Assembly (NCBI GenBank): GCA_036873135.1
Contig: JAPTYO010000017.1
Location: 12,338,001 to 12,402,000 of the forward strand
DNA from: Clarkia xantiana subsp. parviflora
Taxonomy: Eukaryota > Streptophyta > Magnoliopsida > Myrtales > Onagraceae
Direction: 5' to 3'
Length of the DNA: 64,000 bases
A model generated the notes under the pieces. It saw nothing but the letters and a program-made list of their open reading frames with translations. It made no database searches and was not told the DNA's origin. This document shows positions 12,013 through 26,535 of the stretch, piece by piece. The first letter of the stretch is position 1. The number at the start of each line of letters is the position of its first letter. Both the position numbers and the translations under genes were made by a program.

Positions 12013-12640
12013 TCGGACTAGGATTCATGCTGTGATGGTTGCACTTGCCTAGGATTCATGTCTAGAAGTACGCATGATTGATTTATAATAAGAATTGCAA
12101 ATCAGCCCCAAATGTTTTTAAAACGGAAATCAGTCGCCAAATATGCATGTTTGTATGGTTTGATCACGCATGATGCGTATGCATGAATGTTCAGGATGTA
12201 TTAGCATGTGATAATTTACTTAGGAAGTAGAATTATATATGCTAAGTATAAGTTCCTCAGATCATTAGACGCATGACGCGTATGCATGAGGTGTGTTTGG
12301 TTTCTTGGATGTGAATAATTTACTGGGGTAGTAGAATTATATGTGCAAACCGTAGTTCCTAGAAACATTTTCAAGAGGGCATTGGGAAAGCCAAGATCGT
12401 GTGTTTTATAATCTCCCATTCCGGTAAAGCGATTAAACAGATTTAAAAGACTGATCTATTAGAGAGAAGATAGCGGTAATGTGAACTCTTTCACGACCCC
12501 CTTCCTTCGGGCTTTACTGTTGGTCGGTTGGGTTAGATGTCTGAGGGATCATTATTTGATATCTTCTATCTCATAGATGTCCGATGAATGCAATTTATTT
12601 TTTCAAAAAGGTTTTGTCTTCCCTCTTATGCAAAATTTTC
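12013..12640 (+). mobile_element. Copia element A leader, plus orientation, head-to-head with the previous fragment
   Basis: This sequence is roughly the reverse complement of 10090-10720 (e.g. AAATATGCATG, GACGCATGACGCGTATGCATGA, AGTGAACTCTTTCACG-like stretches). It leads into the gag region of element A. The 5' LTR and primer site expected to its left are missing, replaced by the opposite-facing leader fragment. Confidence 0.7.
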
Positions 12641-15600
12641 AATATGTAAGTATCGAATGAAAGCACAGATGGATTCATCTAGTGAAAATGAACTTTTAAA
12701 TGAGACGAACTACAACTCGTGGGGCAAACGCATCAGTAATCTGCTAAAGACGAAGGTCTATTAGACCACATTCAGAAAACAATGAGCTATCCGGATGTAG
12801 GCCTAACCAAAGGCCTAGCATATGCCCACTTCAAGTGGGAGCAGGATGACACTAGGGTTAAGGATCTTTTGCTGTAGCAGATGTCTTCGCACATCGAAAC
12901 CGTGCATAAGGATATTCCTTTTGCAAATGATATCTGGGATACCCTCTTCCTGAAATATGGGAGTAGGATAGCAGTTACACTGCACCCACTTATACCAGCT
13001 TTGGACGAATGTCCAAAGAGTAACAACACAAATGTACTTGAAAAAACGCATAAACTCCTTAACATGATAATACCGATCGAGGAAGAGAGTCAGATGGTTG
13101 AATGGGACAAAATTCAAGCCATAGTTGGGATACTTCCAAAGCCCTGGAGAGCGACCAGGACTTTACTGACCCTCGGAAGCTCGGTGTTGGATCTCCCTAG
13201 TGTCATGAAGATCATCGAGATGGAACAATCCCGATTGGAACCGGTTACGAAAGAGACTCTTGTGCCAAAACAACCTGTTGGACAGAGGAAGAGAAAAATG
13301 GGGCAAGAGAAAGAAACAACAGGCTGTCAAAGGTAAAACGTTGACTAAACCTGAACATAGCAAACTCCAGTTAAAATCAGAGGTTGTTTGCAAGGACTCT
13401 ATTCCTCGTCGAATAGGCGATGGAACCTGGCCTAGCAAATCGCATACTGACAAGGTATGCGACATTGGATATGTTAAGGAAACTTTAGTTTCCTCCACGA
13501 TCATGTTAACTGATTCAAATTCCTCTTGGATTCTTGATTCAGGTGCAACGGACCAATAACCAATGACAAGAATATGTTTTCTGTATACAGACGAATTTCG
13601 AAGGATTCAAAAAGGATATATTTAGGCGACAACTCTCAAGTTGACGTCGAAGGAATAGGGAGCTGCAAATTGCCTATGAGCAATGGCAGAACCTTACTCC
13701 TTGATAATGTCCTTTTTGCTCCTAGACTTCGAAGTAATTTTGTTTATGTTACTTCTCTTATGAATGATGATTTTACTTTATCATTTGAGAATTCCCTTGT
13801 TCGTATCAATAAAGGTAAAACCTTTCATGGTAATGAATTTTCCTCTAATAGACTCATCGTTATGAATCTGGATGAGTATGGACATTCGAACCGAATGTAT
13901 TCATTGTCGTCTAAAGAAGCAGAAACAGATGCGGCCGGATGGCATGCGAGGTTGGGACATATAGGCTATGACAGGGTTCAAACCCTTGCTCGGAGAGGTC
14001 TACTCCCGGGCACCACACAAGTAGTGAAAACCACTTGTGAGGATTGTCTAGCTGGAAAGTCAACCCGCAAGTCATTCGGTGAATCACTACGAGCCGAATA
14101 TCCATTGCATTTAATTCATTATGACGTTTGTGGACCCATGAGTGTTACCGCAAGGAGTGGTAAATGTTACTTTGTCAGTTTCATCGACGATTTCACCCGG
14201 TATGGGTTTACTCATCTGATTTCTCATGAATCTGAGGCTATTGATTGCTTTAAAAGCTTTTTAAGCCTCGTAGAGAATCAGCAGGAGCGAAAGGTGAAAA
14301 CCCTTCGCAATGATAAAGGTGGAGAATATCTCTCTAATGAGTTTAAGAAATTGTGCAATGAGAAGGAAATTGTACACCAAGTTACGATACCATACACACC
14401 ACAGCAAAATGGTGTGGCTGAACGACGTAATCATACACTCCTGGACATGGTAAGGACCATGATGTCGCGGGAAAAGTTGTCGATCTCATATTGGGGTGGC
14501 GCACTTATGACTACAACACATGTAATAAACCTTGTCCCATCAAAGTCGGTAGCCACGACACCATATGAGCTATGGTTTCGTAGAGATGTCGATCTTACCA
14601 GACTACGACCTTGTGGTTGTGCAGCATACACGCATCATTCTGACAGCCGATATGGCAAGTTATGACCTAAAGGGTTGAAGAGTATCTTCATAAGGTACTC
14701 AGAGAACTCTAAGGGATACATGTTTGTCACAGCTCAGGAGAATGGTGGCATGGTCGAACATGAGTCCAGAGACGTTGCATTTCTTGAGGACGAATTTCCT
14801 ACGCTTGGAAACATCAAAACAAACGAAGTTTTGATTGAACTAGAGGATGACAATCAAGTCCCACTCAATTCGAGTGGGAGAATTGAGGCAGCAACACAAG
14901 TTAATGATATGGTAAATGAAGATGGAGACATTTTCATAGTAAATCGAGTGGGAGGAGTCAATCCGACCACAAAAATCAATGTTGCTGCATATGAGAATCA
15001 AGTCGGACCTGATCATGCTACCGAACCCATGGATGAAAATCCAATTTTACCGCAACTACCTACTGTAATAAGTACGGCTGGTACGACTAACCCGATTTCC
15101 GGTCATAATAACCGTGAAATAAATCTCGGAGGTGGAAATCTGAGACGGAGGGGTCGTCCAAGAAAAGTTATTGGTGAAAGATCAAGTAGCGCCCTTGTTC
15201 CCAGTGGGAGTATTGCACCGATAACGAGCATTATTCCCAGTGGGAGTGAAGTTCAATCTCAAGATGGGATAAACGAGCCTAGACGAACTCTAAGGCAACG
15301 AACTTCCCCCAAGAAGTATCCCATCGAAAGAGGCGAGTTATTCACTCTTACTTCAGTTGATGAACCGGTAACGGTTAAACAAGCCATGAAAGGACCTCAA
15401 GCGAAAGTATGGAGGAAAACAATGGAAAATGAAATCGCCACTATGAAAGCTAATTTTGTTTGGTCTTTAGTTGATTTGCCTGCTAATCGCAGAGCGATAG
15501 GTGCCAAGTGGGTTCTGAAATTGAAACTCACTGTTGATGGAGCTGTCGAGCGATACAAAAATTGACTTGTCGCGAAAGGATATACCCAACTCCAAGGAGT

Positions 15601-16927
15601 GTACTTTGACGAGACTTACTCACCTACTGTGCGTTACACCACAGTACGGACCATATTGGCTTTGGTTGCAAGCCTTCATATGGAGCTGCACCAAATGGAT
15701 GTTAAGACTGCATTCCTCCATGGCAACCTGGAGGAAGAGATCTATATGGAACAACCGGAGGGTTTCATTACCCCTGGAAAAGAATGTAAAGTTTGTAAAC
15801 TCCAAAGATCTATTTACGGTCTTAAACAATCATCCCGACAATGGTACCGCAGATTCCATGAGGAAATCATTGGAAACAGATTCGTGAATCTTCACGAGGA
15901 TCCCTGCGTGTACATGAAGAATTCCAAGTCTAAGTACGTCATCTTGACATTATATGTCGATGACATACTGATTGCCGCAAATGACGTAAGTTACATGAAT
16001 GAATCAAAGTCCTGGCTAGCATATGTATTTGAGATGAAAGACATGGGATAAGCCACGTACATCCTAGGCATTATGATTGCTAGGAATAGGGCTTCTCGTA
16101 AACTATGTCTATCTCTGGAAGCATATATCATCAAATTGTTGAAAAGGTTTCGACTACAGGATGTCAAGCCCGTGGATATGCCGGTTGCGCTCGGGTGCGC
16201 GCTGTCGAAGCGTGATGGCCCGAAGAACCAGGTGGAGCGTAAACAGATGGAGAGTGTGAAATACTTAAGTATGGTTGACAGGTTAATGTATGTCATGCAA
16301 TGCACTCGACCGGACATCTGTTACGATGTTGGCCTAGTAGCACGATTCCAGTCAGATCCTGGCACTCAACACCTAAAGGCTGTGAAACAGATAATTCGAT
16401 ACCTGAAAAGTACTGCCGACTACGTTTTGTGCTATAAAGGTGGAGAACTCGAATTGTTAGGATATAGTGACGCCGACCATGGTGGCGATCTGGATGATCG
16501 TAAGTCCACTTCAGGATGAGTATTCCTCCTTGTTAATGCCGCCATTTCATGGATGAGCAAGAAGCAAACATGTGTCGCGCTGTCCACTATGGAATCTGAA
16601 TTTGTGGCTCTCTCTAAGAACGCACAAGAAGCGGTCTGGCTTAAAAGGCTCCTAACTGCATTGCTTGGCGTCAAGGACGGGAGTAAACCTATGAAGGTAT
16701 ACTCTGAAAGTCAAGCAGCAACTACAGCAGTTAAGAACCCCAAGCACCACAACAGGACGAAACACATTGACATAAAATATAATTTTGCTAAGAATATGGT
16801 TGAGGACAATTTTATCACTTTAGAATACTTGTCTACTGAAAGTATGATGGCGGACCCATTGACTAAACCACTATGCAGGGACGTCTTCGAAAAGCATGTT
16901 AAAATGCTGGGACTACGTAGGGTTTAA
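12641..16927 (+). pseudogene. Ty1/copia gag-pol polyprotein of element A, decayed
   Basis: The domains appear in copia order across several broken frames. A gag region covers 12659-13340, with a frameshift near 12750 and a stop at 12877. A protease motif WILDSGATD lies at 13529-13555, followed by a stop. The GAG-pre-integrase and integrase core cover 13870-14660 (GWHARLGH; D in HYDVCGP, D in RNDKGGEY, E in GVAERRN). The integrase C-terminus/linker covers 14675-15565. Reverse transcriptase lies at 15480-16300 (QMDVKTAFLHG; catalytic LYVDDIL), and RNase H at about 16460-16927 (SDADHGGD; STMESEF). In-frame stops at about 14665, 15565, 16051 and 16519 separate the pieces. Order integrase-RT-RNase H defines Ty1/copia. 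The element cannot move on its own proteins. Confidence 0.95.
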
Positions 16928-18027
16928 GTAGACAGTATCGTGATGACACTTTTTGAAATATAATGGAAATAAATTGAAGTTTGAGTTTATGATTATTACG
17001 ACATCATAATGTTTAAATATTCATCGGAATTTCACGGTCTATAAACTAGTCGTAGGAGGGCCAACCTCCACAATAGAATAATTTCGAATGTGAACCAAGC
17101 CTTGTCACACAGGCTCGGTCGTCTTGACGGAGAAGGGATTCTCTATTAAGTCGAGACTGGCTAAGAACCACGGTGGCAAACCTGGTTAAGCAGAATGATC
17201 ATTTGGTTTTAGAGTAACACGACAATGATCAAAGTTCTTCCGATCGCCTTTACGAACAATGATCGTAATAAAATCACATTCTAGGCTGGACGACGAATCT
17301 GCGATATCATATGAAATTCCCAACTTCCTGACTAAACTCAGGTTATGCTATCGACGCGTACTTCGTACTACGCGTGCCATGTTCGACCACGGGGTTATGC
17401 TCGGTTGTGCTAGATAGAATCCACGAGATTTGTACGGGCACAAACTTCTTCACCTAGTGCGTGTGACTGATCCCGGATGCTATATGAAGGAACATCCAAA
17501 GTATCCTCACGAACTCAGAACTCATACCTAAGGTCAGGCTCAGTGTTCGCTTCCCGGCGTGTAAGCGCAGTGCCAAACAAAAAGGCCTAGTGACCACGTC
17601 TTGGAAACCGGTTGGGTTTGACTAAGGGTATGAGCGATGGGGATGGTCAAGTACACCTGAAATTTTTTTACTCTTGTATTCACTAGGTGGCCACCAACCT
17701 GACATTAGTTGAAAGGTTCTGAATACTTGTACGGATGCCTTGGAGAAGTATCCCAAAGTGGGAAATGGGCAACTGGAAAATTTGCAGTTGACCTAGGATA
17801 CAGCGCGACACTTTATTTTTAATAGGTTGATTAGACATAGGGAATCAACGTTCCGCGGGGGCTACAATACTCCTAACAGATGAGTAGCACGATGCTCGTC
17901 GTGTCCGCCGGTCGCACGACAAACCTCGTATGAACTATTCGGAGCATGGATTTGATCGAAGACCAAATGCGGATGTGTTGGACAACAACATATTAATAGG
18001 CACCCTCCCATTCCGGCGATTGGGAGT
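16928..18027 (+). mobile_element. 3' untranslated region of copia element A
   Basis: About 1.1 kb lies between the RNase H frame and the 3' LTR, unusually long for copia. No ORF is convincing. A purine-rich GATTGGGAG lies directly before the LTR at about 18019-18027 and may be the polypurine tract. Confidence 0.6.
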
Positions 18028-18618
18028 TGTTAGCATTTGGGGTTATGGGCCGCCGTAATTGGTTGCCCATTAATTAAAGGCTAAGTACCTAAGAAATTAG
18101 GACTAAGTCACATTAGGGATTTTGGGCTAGGCCTAAAATCCCATGTGACAAGGGAGGCCCAAAATTGGGCCTCCCTCCCTTGCCAAAGTCGGCGTCGAAC
18201 TTAATATGAGGAGATGGGATTTTTCCCACCTCCTCACCTATATATAGGGACCTTGGGGTGACTTCTTAAGTGCTAATTCTATCTTCCCGTGTGTTGAGAT
18301 TAAAACCCTCCCCCTAGGTCTAGCTAGTTTCGGCCGAACCTACACCAAGGGTGGTGCCTAAATTGCGACGAGAAATTTACTCCAAGTAAGATCCATCCCG
18401 CGAGAATCGAAGGAGGCTTTGCTTTGAAGATCAAACCGCGTAGGGCTTCTCTAACAGGAACCTCTACGGGGTACCGGTCGGTGGACTGAGAACTCCCCTA
18501 GAAGATCTCGGGCTACAGAAATCGTTAAAGGTATGTGCACTTTCTTCCGCTGCGTAATTAGTTACCATTCACGTATCTAGGGTTTCGTTTCTATAGGATT
18601 AGTCACCATAATCCAACA
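18028..18618 (+). mobile_element. 3' LTR of copia element A
   Basis: The LTR begins TGTTAGCATTTGG and ends CATAATCCAACA. It shares boundary sequence and internal blocks (e.g. CCTAAGAAATT, ACATTAGGGA, GGTATGTGCAC) with the LTR of element B at 37355-37951. A TATA box, CTATATATAGG, is near 18239. It is about 591 bp long. Confidence 0.88.
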
Positions 18619-18878
18619 ATGTATGTATCATTACTCCCGTAGTGATTATTTTGATATCTTTACATGTGGGGGTTTACCCCTGTGTTGATTACACTTGGTA
18701 ACTGATGAATACATGAGTGCCCCCTTAGTGGACATGTTGTTGTATGTAAAAGGATATTCCTTGTATTGGCTGTTTCGTCCAAACCCGCTTGGCGTAACGG
18801 ACTTGACGAATTCTTAGGTTGATCGTTGTATCGGGTTCCTCTACATGCGCTCTTCGCTTCACGCACGTTGTCATAACC
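18619..18878. other. Remnant between two LTRs
   Basis: There is no coding frame. A GTGCCCCCTTAGTGGAC block near 18716 resembles CCCCCTTAGTGAGC beside element B's LTR at 37952, which suggests both copia elements sit in related host-element DNA. Confidence 0.35.
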
Positions 18879-19455
18879 TGCACACAAGGGCAGTAACCAA
18901 TACGGAGGGAGGGGGGTAGTGCCGGTTGAGCCCTCTCCGATGCTTAAATGAGAATTATAGAGAGAGAAAGCTAGAGAGAAGTAAGAGCTCCTAAGCCAAT
19001 CTCAAGTGAATGTAAAGAATGAAATGGATGGCCTAGGTCCATTTTATAGGCAACCTTAGAACCGACTTCGATATTTGTGCGGTTCCACGCTGGTTTGAAA
19101 GAAAGTGTGAACCCTCGTCTGGTTTGGTCAAGGTTGGCTATTGGAAAACTCTAACTTGTTATAAAAACACAAATGGAACACGCGCTTTGCAGACGACGAC
19201 TCGGATCACGTTGGGTTCGGACGATCCTAGCGCGATCCGGGTTGTCTAGGGCAATCCAAACCTCTCCGGATTGCGTAAGGCAACCCGGAGGTGTCCGAAT
19301 TGTATAAGAAATCCGGAGGTCCAGTCCGGACGCGTGTGTCGCGTGTCTGAACCGTTTTGATCCTCGGGAACGTGTTTTTGTCTATTTATGTGATTTTAAC
19401 GTGTTTACGAAGTCTGGAATGTAAATATGAACCCGAATTGGGAAGATATCCATCA
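18879..19455 (-). mobile_element. LTR of retroelement E, related to family F
   Basis: On the minus strand it runs from TGATGGATATC to TTGTGTGCA. GCTTAAATGAG followed by GAGAGAGAAAG is shared with the F LTRs. The adjoining CAGGGGCAAG (minus) is a likely polypurine tract, making this a 3' LTR. The matching 5' LTR is not in the window. Confidence 0.75.
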
Positions 19456-20582
19456 CTTGCCCCTGAGTCAAGTAATGGTTCAAACCTTGCTTGACTCTAT
19501 TTTAAGATAGGGTAAATGCCCAATTTAGGTTCGTTGCTGACCTCAGAGGTTGATTGATCGTCGACTAGGCACACGGGCCTTGATTTTGCCTATCCTTGAT
19601 TTTTTTTTCTTGGCAAGTAATTTGTCATCTGCTGACATGGTTAGTGTAGCAGAGATATGTATATACAATAAATGTATGTGAAGAGTTATAAATGCATGTG
19701 ATCATATTTATGGGTGTTGACATGCATAATGATGTACTGATCACGAATGCGTTAGTCATGGATGTAGTCAATACGGACGTGACAGGTGCATCTAAAGTAA
19801 TAAGTACAAACGTGATGCAATGACGTTTAGTTGATAATAAAATCATGCGATCAATTATGTAATGATGAAAAAGTGGATTATGGATTAAGATAGATAAGAT
19901 GATCACAAACAAATCATGGATATATAACACATGACCATGATTGCATATGTCGAGTCTAAAAATGACGTGTGTTGTAACAAGGATGTAAAAACACTTAGTC
20001 ATGCTAATAAGGACTTGTAGAAAATAGATAGGGATCAAGGATTACCCATAGGAATAAAAACTATTTGTTGAAATTGGAGAGAGAATATCCATAAACCTCC
20101 ACACTTAATAGTTTTTAGGACCACTCTCATTTCTTGTAGTAGAAGAAACTTTGGTGTAGAAAGTTCAAGCATCAAGTCATCTTATTTGGTTGGCAACCAC
20201 CACACTTTTCACGACGTGGTCACGACGGTGGGAAGAGGAGGCCACGGCGCAGAACACGGCAGCAGGGATGGAGGCGCGTGGCTGAGAGCGGTGGCGCGTG
20301 GCTGGAACGATGGCGACGATAATTTTTCGGCAGCTTTCACGGCGGTGGACGGCTCTCCGGCATCGGCTTGAAGAGGTAAGTCCAATTCCGGGTATGGTTG
20401 AACCATTAACAGTCTTGTTTAGGTTCAATTTGATCTTGATTGTCTCTTGAAATTGATTATTCTAGAATGCCCACAAGATGTTCGTTAAAATTCCTAAAAG
20501 AGGTTAGATCCACAAATCGGCCAAAATTTGGCTAAGTGCTGAAAATTAAACATGATTGCAAGTAGTAATACTCCGCTCATGT
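19456..20582 (-). mobile_element. Internal region of element E, part 1
   Basis: Low-complexity, non-coding retroelement DNA next to the polypurine tract. The minus-strand 137-codon ORF at 19625-20038 has no recognisable domain and a biased composition, so I do not call it a gene. The region is interrupted at 20583 by the LTR palindrome. Confidence 0.5.
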
Positions 20583-20587
20583 ATGGT

Positions 20588-22002
<1,415 letters not shown>

Positions 22003-22016
22003 ATTTGTCGCCAAAT

Positions 22017-23441
22017 TGTCAGACCTAAAATCTGACCTACGGCGAATAACGTTTTGAAAACGTGGATTTTGAAAAGAGTCGCCACTAGTTAATTAAGGTT
22101 AACTAGAATCTTAAATTGCCTAAGCGAATAACGAGTTAACAACTAGGTATAAAATCGATATACGATTAGAAATTCGCGTTCAGAGTTTCTATTACGAATT
22201 AAAAATATAATTTTTAGCTACGGCCTTTCGGTACTCAATTCACTTAATTTGTCATACAACTCATTAGTCCACTAACATAATTGTAATTCGATTCTATGTA
22301 AAAAAACGAAATAAAACCTAAAAGCACCATCGAACATATTTATATCAAGATATAACTTAGCACATTAACATAAACACAATTAGATTAATCAATTTCTAAT
22401 TAGTCTGAATTAATTAGATTTAACAAATTAAATTACATCTAATATATTAGCAATACATATTACAATAATAATAATAATAAATTAATTAATTAATTAAACA
22501 AAACAGAGGGGCGGGATTACCTTAGCTGTGAAGCCCGCATAGTGGCCACCGGTGGACTTCGCAGCAGACAGGGACAGGCGGTCCAGCGACAACAGGACCA
22601 GACAGGGACAGACGGTCCGGCGAAAACAGCAGCAGACGACTCCGGCAATAATTCCGACGATGGCGAGCAGGAACGGCGACGTGGTGAAGCAGCAATGCGG
22701 TAGTTGACAGGGTCAGGCACGATGACGACTGAGCGAACCCCTGGTGAACATTTCGGCGATGAGTGACGGGTGGCGGAGCTCCGGCGAATCTGGCGATGGA
22801 ATCCGAGAAACAAGGAACCCCGGGGATAGAGATTTGGGCGGAGATGTAGCAGCGACTGGGCGAAGGATGCTGATCGAGGTGGAGCAGGGCGGACCGTGGT
22901 CGGAGCTCTGGTGGGTTCCGTGGCAGCGGGTCTAGGCAGGGATGAAGGTGGAGCTTCGAACATGGTCAGGTCGTGGTCTTCGCCAGAATCCATGGCTGGT
23001 ACAGGGAAGAAGACGCAAGGAGAGAAGAAATTTATAAAATAAAAAATATAAAAAATAAAAATAAAAACCTTTGCACTAAAAGACAAATTATGCGCATAAT
23101 TCGAGAAGAGCTGTTTTTTATTTTCTGTTGTGTTTTTTTAAAATGTAAAATGACCTTATTTATAGCTAAACTAGGACCCCCAAACTAGGAAAATAAAATC
23201 TTAAAAACATGCACCATCAATATTCTGAAAATATACATATATATTTATGTATTTTGCCATAAATACATATAATATATTTTCTGAATATTTTACAATAAAT
23301 AATGCATATACAATATCATATTTTAAGCCAGTCCTATCTTTAGAAACTTCGCGGCCTTCCATTTTAAATACTTCATTTTTTTAACGCGTCACATATGACA
23401 TTTTGAACGTGCTACGCGCGGACCACAATTAGGTGTTTACA
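22017..23441 (-). mobile_element. Right arm LTR of the palindrome
   Basis: This minus-oriented LTR runs from TGTAAACACC (23441) to GGTCTGACA (22017) and is followed by the primer-site start ATTTGGCGAC. It keeps a TATA box (CTATAAATAAGG, minus) near 23155-23166, so transcription from it would run into the left arm in antisense. A minus-strand ORF of 189 codons (22517-23086) lies in the GC-rich middle; it has biased composition and no known domain. Confidence 0.85.
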
Positions 23442-23446
23442 ATGGT

Positions 23447-24540
23447 GATCATTGTCAACATGTTGCACCTAGATAGTGTTCGAACATGCTTGATGTTGAT
23501 TGTTGATAGTTGATCATTGTTATCTCCTTTATGATAAAACACTTAGATGATATTTCTTGATGGTTGATGTTTACTGATTGTCATTTGTCGTCTGTCAACT
23601 GCTACCATAGTGGAACACTTAGAAAATATTTCTTGATAGTTGACGCTTGTTACATGTCGTCTACTATCATAGTGAAATAGTTAGAAAATATTTCTTGATA
23701 GTTGATGATTGCTATCTGACATCTGTCATCGTGGATAAATACTTAGAAAATATTTCTTGATTGTTGACGCTTGTTATCTGTCGTCTGCTATCATGGAAAA
23801 ACACATAGAAAATATTTCTTGATAGTTTAGCTCCATGACCATACTAGAATAATGACTGGCATGTCGTCAATCCTATGCACGCGTCCATTTGACATTATGA
23901 ACATGATTGTTGTAGAAGTTGAATTTAATCTTCTCTTGACTTATCGCATGAGTAGGTAGGAACATATGTCGCGGACATGACCATTATACGCGTTGTTCAC
24001 TGCGCGCGCTGCTTGTTGTATACATGATCATAGCATGCGTGATGTAGTATCTTTAACACTTAGAATTTCTTCTTTGTTCGTCAATATACATGTCGTAGTC
24101 CTGCATTAACTAGAAAATACATACAAGTATAAATGTTAGTGCAATAATCATATTCGCACTTGTTACCTTAAGTAAAGGCGTAGTATCACGTGCGTAGATG
24201 ACATAAAACACGTAGGTGTCGGGACGAGGCCCATGTCGACATAGAGTTGCCCCCCGAGGGGGATGTTCGCTATGTGATGTATAAAGACTAACAAGTCTGT
24301 AGATATGTAATTGTCTCCAAATGGAGAGTGTTTGTTGCTTAGTGTTCGCATGGGTGGCTGTCGCGTACGCGCGCGTTGATCAAGTTGTTATTTGCACTTG
24401 CAGGTTGGAGCGGCAGGGTAGTTCTTTTTGAGTTCGCACTCGCAGTTGGTCTAAGATAGTTGTCATGAGTAAGTCTCCCATTCCTATTCCGCAAGTTACT
24501 TTATGTTCAGACGTAGGCGACGAATCCGAGGCCGACTTGA
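23447..24540 (-). mobile_element. Internal region of element E, part 2, with tandem array
   Basis: E resumes after the palindrome. About 23540-23830 holds roughly five degenerate copies of a unit of about 62 bp with the core GAAAATATTTCTTGATAGTTGA. CCCCCCGAGGGGG near 24232 resembles other E/F internal sequence. The junction with copia B lies near 24540. There is no coding frame. Confidence 0.55.
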
Positions 24541-26535
24541 CAGCGGTGAGTACGCGACAGTCGGTGAGTATGTCTCACCAAAGTCCACTCCGTGAAGCTG
24601 GGTGTATCCTTTCGCGACTAGTCGAGCTTTGTATCGCTCGACATTTCCATCAGTAGTGAGTTTCAGTTTCAGAACCCACTTGGCCCTTATGGCCCTGCAG
24701 TTAGCAGGTAAATCAAAGACCATATCGAATTGGCTTTCATTGAGGCGATCTCTTCCTCCATTGATTTCCTCCATTCCTTTGCTTGATGTCCTTTCAACGC
24801 TTGTTGAACAGTTACCGGTTCGTCAACAGAAGTTAGGGTGAATATCCCACCCTTCTCAATAAGATACTTCTTGGGAGAAGTTCGATGCCTTTGACTTCGT
24901 CTAGGCTCGTTTATCCCATCTAGAGTCTGGACGTTGCTCCCACTCGGAATAATGCTTTCTATCAGAGCATCACTCCCACTGAGAACAAGGGTGGTGCTAG
25001 AACCTTGACCTACAACTTTTCTTGGACAACCTCTCGGTCTCGGGATTTTACTTCCGAGATTAATTCCTTGATCACTAGGACCTGGAACCAAGTTGGTTGA
25101 TCCACTCCCACTGGGAAGTGGGAACAATGGGTAGTTGTGGCATTATTGGATTTTCATCCAGCGGTCCGGTTACGTGATTATCAGGTTCAACTTGATTCGC
25201 ACCTTCAGCAACAGTGATTTGTGTGGTAGGATTGTGTTCTCCCACTGGATTTACTATGAAAATGTCTCCATCCTCATTTACCATTTCATTCACTTGCGTT
25301 GCTGCCTCAAATCTCACACTCGAAATAAGTGGGACCTGACCATCATCGTTATCCTGGTCCAATCAAGACTTCGTCTGTTTATCTTTCATCGAGCGTTGGA
25401 AATTCGTCCTCAAGGAATGTAACACTCATGTTCGACCACGGCACCATTATCACAAGCTAATTTAAACATGTATCCTCTAAGAGTAGTTATCATACTCTCG
25501 GTTTAAATACTGTTTGATCCGCAAGTTAATGTCACATTATGATAAGATCTATCTCATTATCATTCCCTTTTAGCTTTTGTGGCGTCGTGTTTGACCGATT
25601 TAATTGGAACATAGTTCTACATTGATGTGAGTCAACTGCTTTTCATCCCATAGGGAACGTCGGTCGTTGAACTCTAACATTATGTTTTCAAACCATGCCA
25701 GTTGAAGTGTGTTATCGATATGAATGTCTTGCCAAACTTCTCGTTCACGGCATTTAGTGAGAGAGTCACTTTACCGACATCATCCTTTTCATTGGCTAAT
25801 TCATTTCAAAGAATTATCCATCTCCGAACTCTGCATTAGGCTTCCGCCTTATGCGTCAGTTGATACTTTACGAGTTCGTGGTAGCTTGTGAAGCATACCT
25901 CTTTTCTTGTGTAAGTATTGAATGAATTATTCCGAAAGGGAGGCAAATGAAAATTTTGACATTTATTCATTAAAACACTTCATCATTAAATTCGTACTAT
26001 TAAAACGATGTATTCCGTCTTTCGAGGTACACGCGCCCGTGGCGCCTATTCCAGGTTTAACCCATGGTATAAATCATTTTGTTTCCAAAATTCAATTTAA
26101 TTTAATCCAATCGGTGTCGCACATGTTCATCATTACGGAATTTAACATATAATGGAGTACACAAATAAGAAATATTTAAATTTTGAATTTAAAAGAAATG
26201 CATCGAACAGCAATACTGCGATCAAACAGCTCAGTAATGATGGATAATCAATACTCGGTCCAAGCATTTGTAACATGCTTAAAAATAAATGGTTCCAATG
26301 TTTCAAGGAACTTATTATCAATGAGTATTTTAAAATGAAAAATCGAAAATTTCTGGCAAGTAAAGAAAAAGACTATCGTCTAATCTTTATTATTTCGGGG
26401 CATCCTCATTCAGGTCCGCGTCGGTTATGCTTCTCGGTTCTGTAATCCAAAAGGGTAAATTAATTACTCTCGAGTAAGAAGAATCCAAGGAGAATTTATG
26501 ACTTTCATCATTATTTATCAGTGCGTACCTTGGGA
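24541..26535 (-). pseudogene. Copia element B pol remnant, truncated
   Basis: On the minus strand the integrase C-terminal linker (about 24790-25362; [27 protein letters not shown]) runs into the start of reverse transcriptase ([35 protein letters not shown]). It breaks off near 24545, before the catalytic YVDD. Between about 25440 and 26535, where protease and integrase core should be, only decayed sequence remains. It is clearly related to element A over the linker and RT. Confidence 0.85.

Noticed and set aside
19625..20038. 137-codon minus-strand ORF
   Set aside because: Its repetitive His/Ile/Thr-rich composition comes from degenerate repeats in the interior of element E; no domain.
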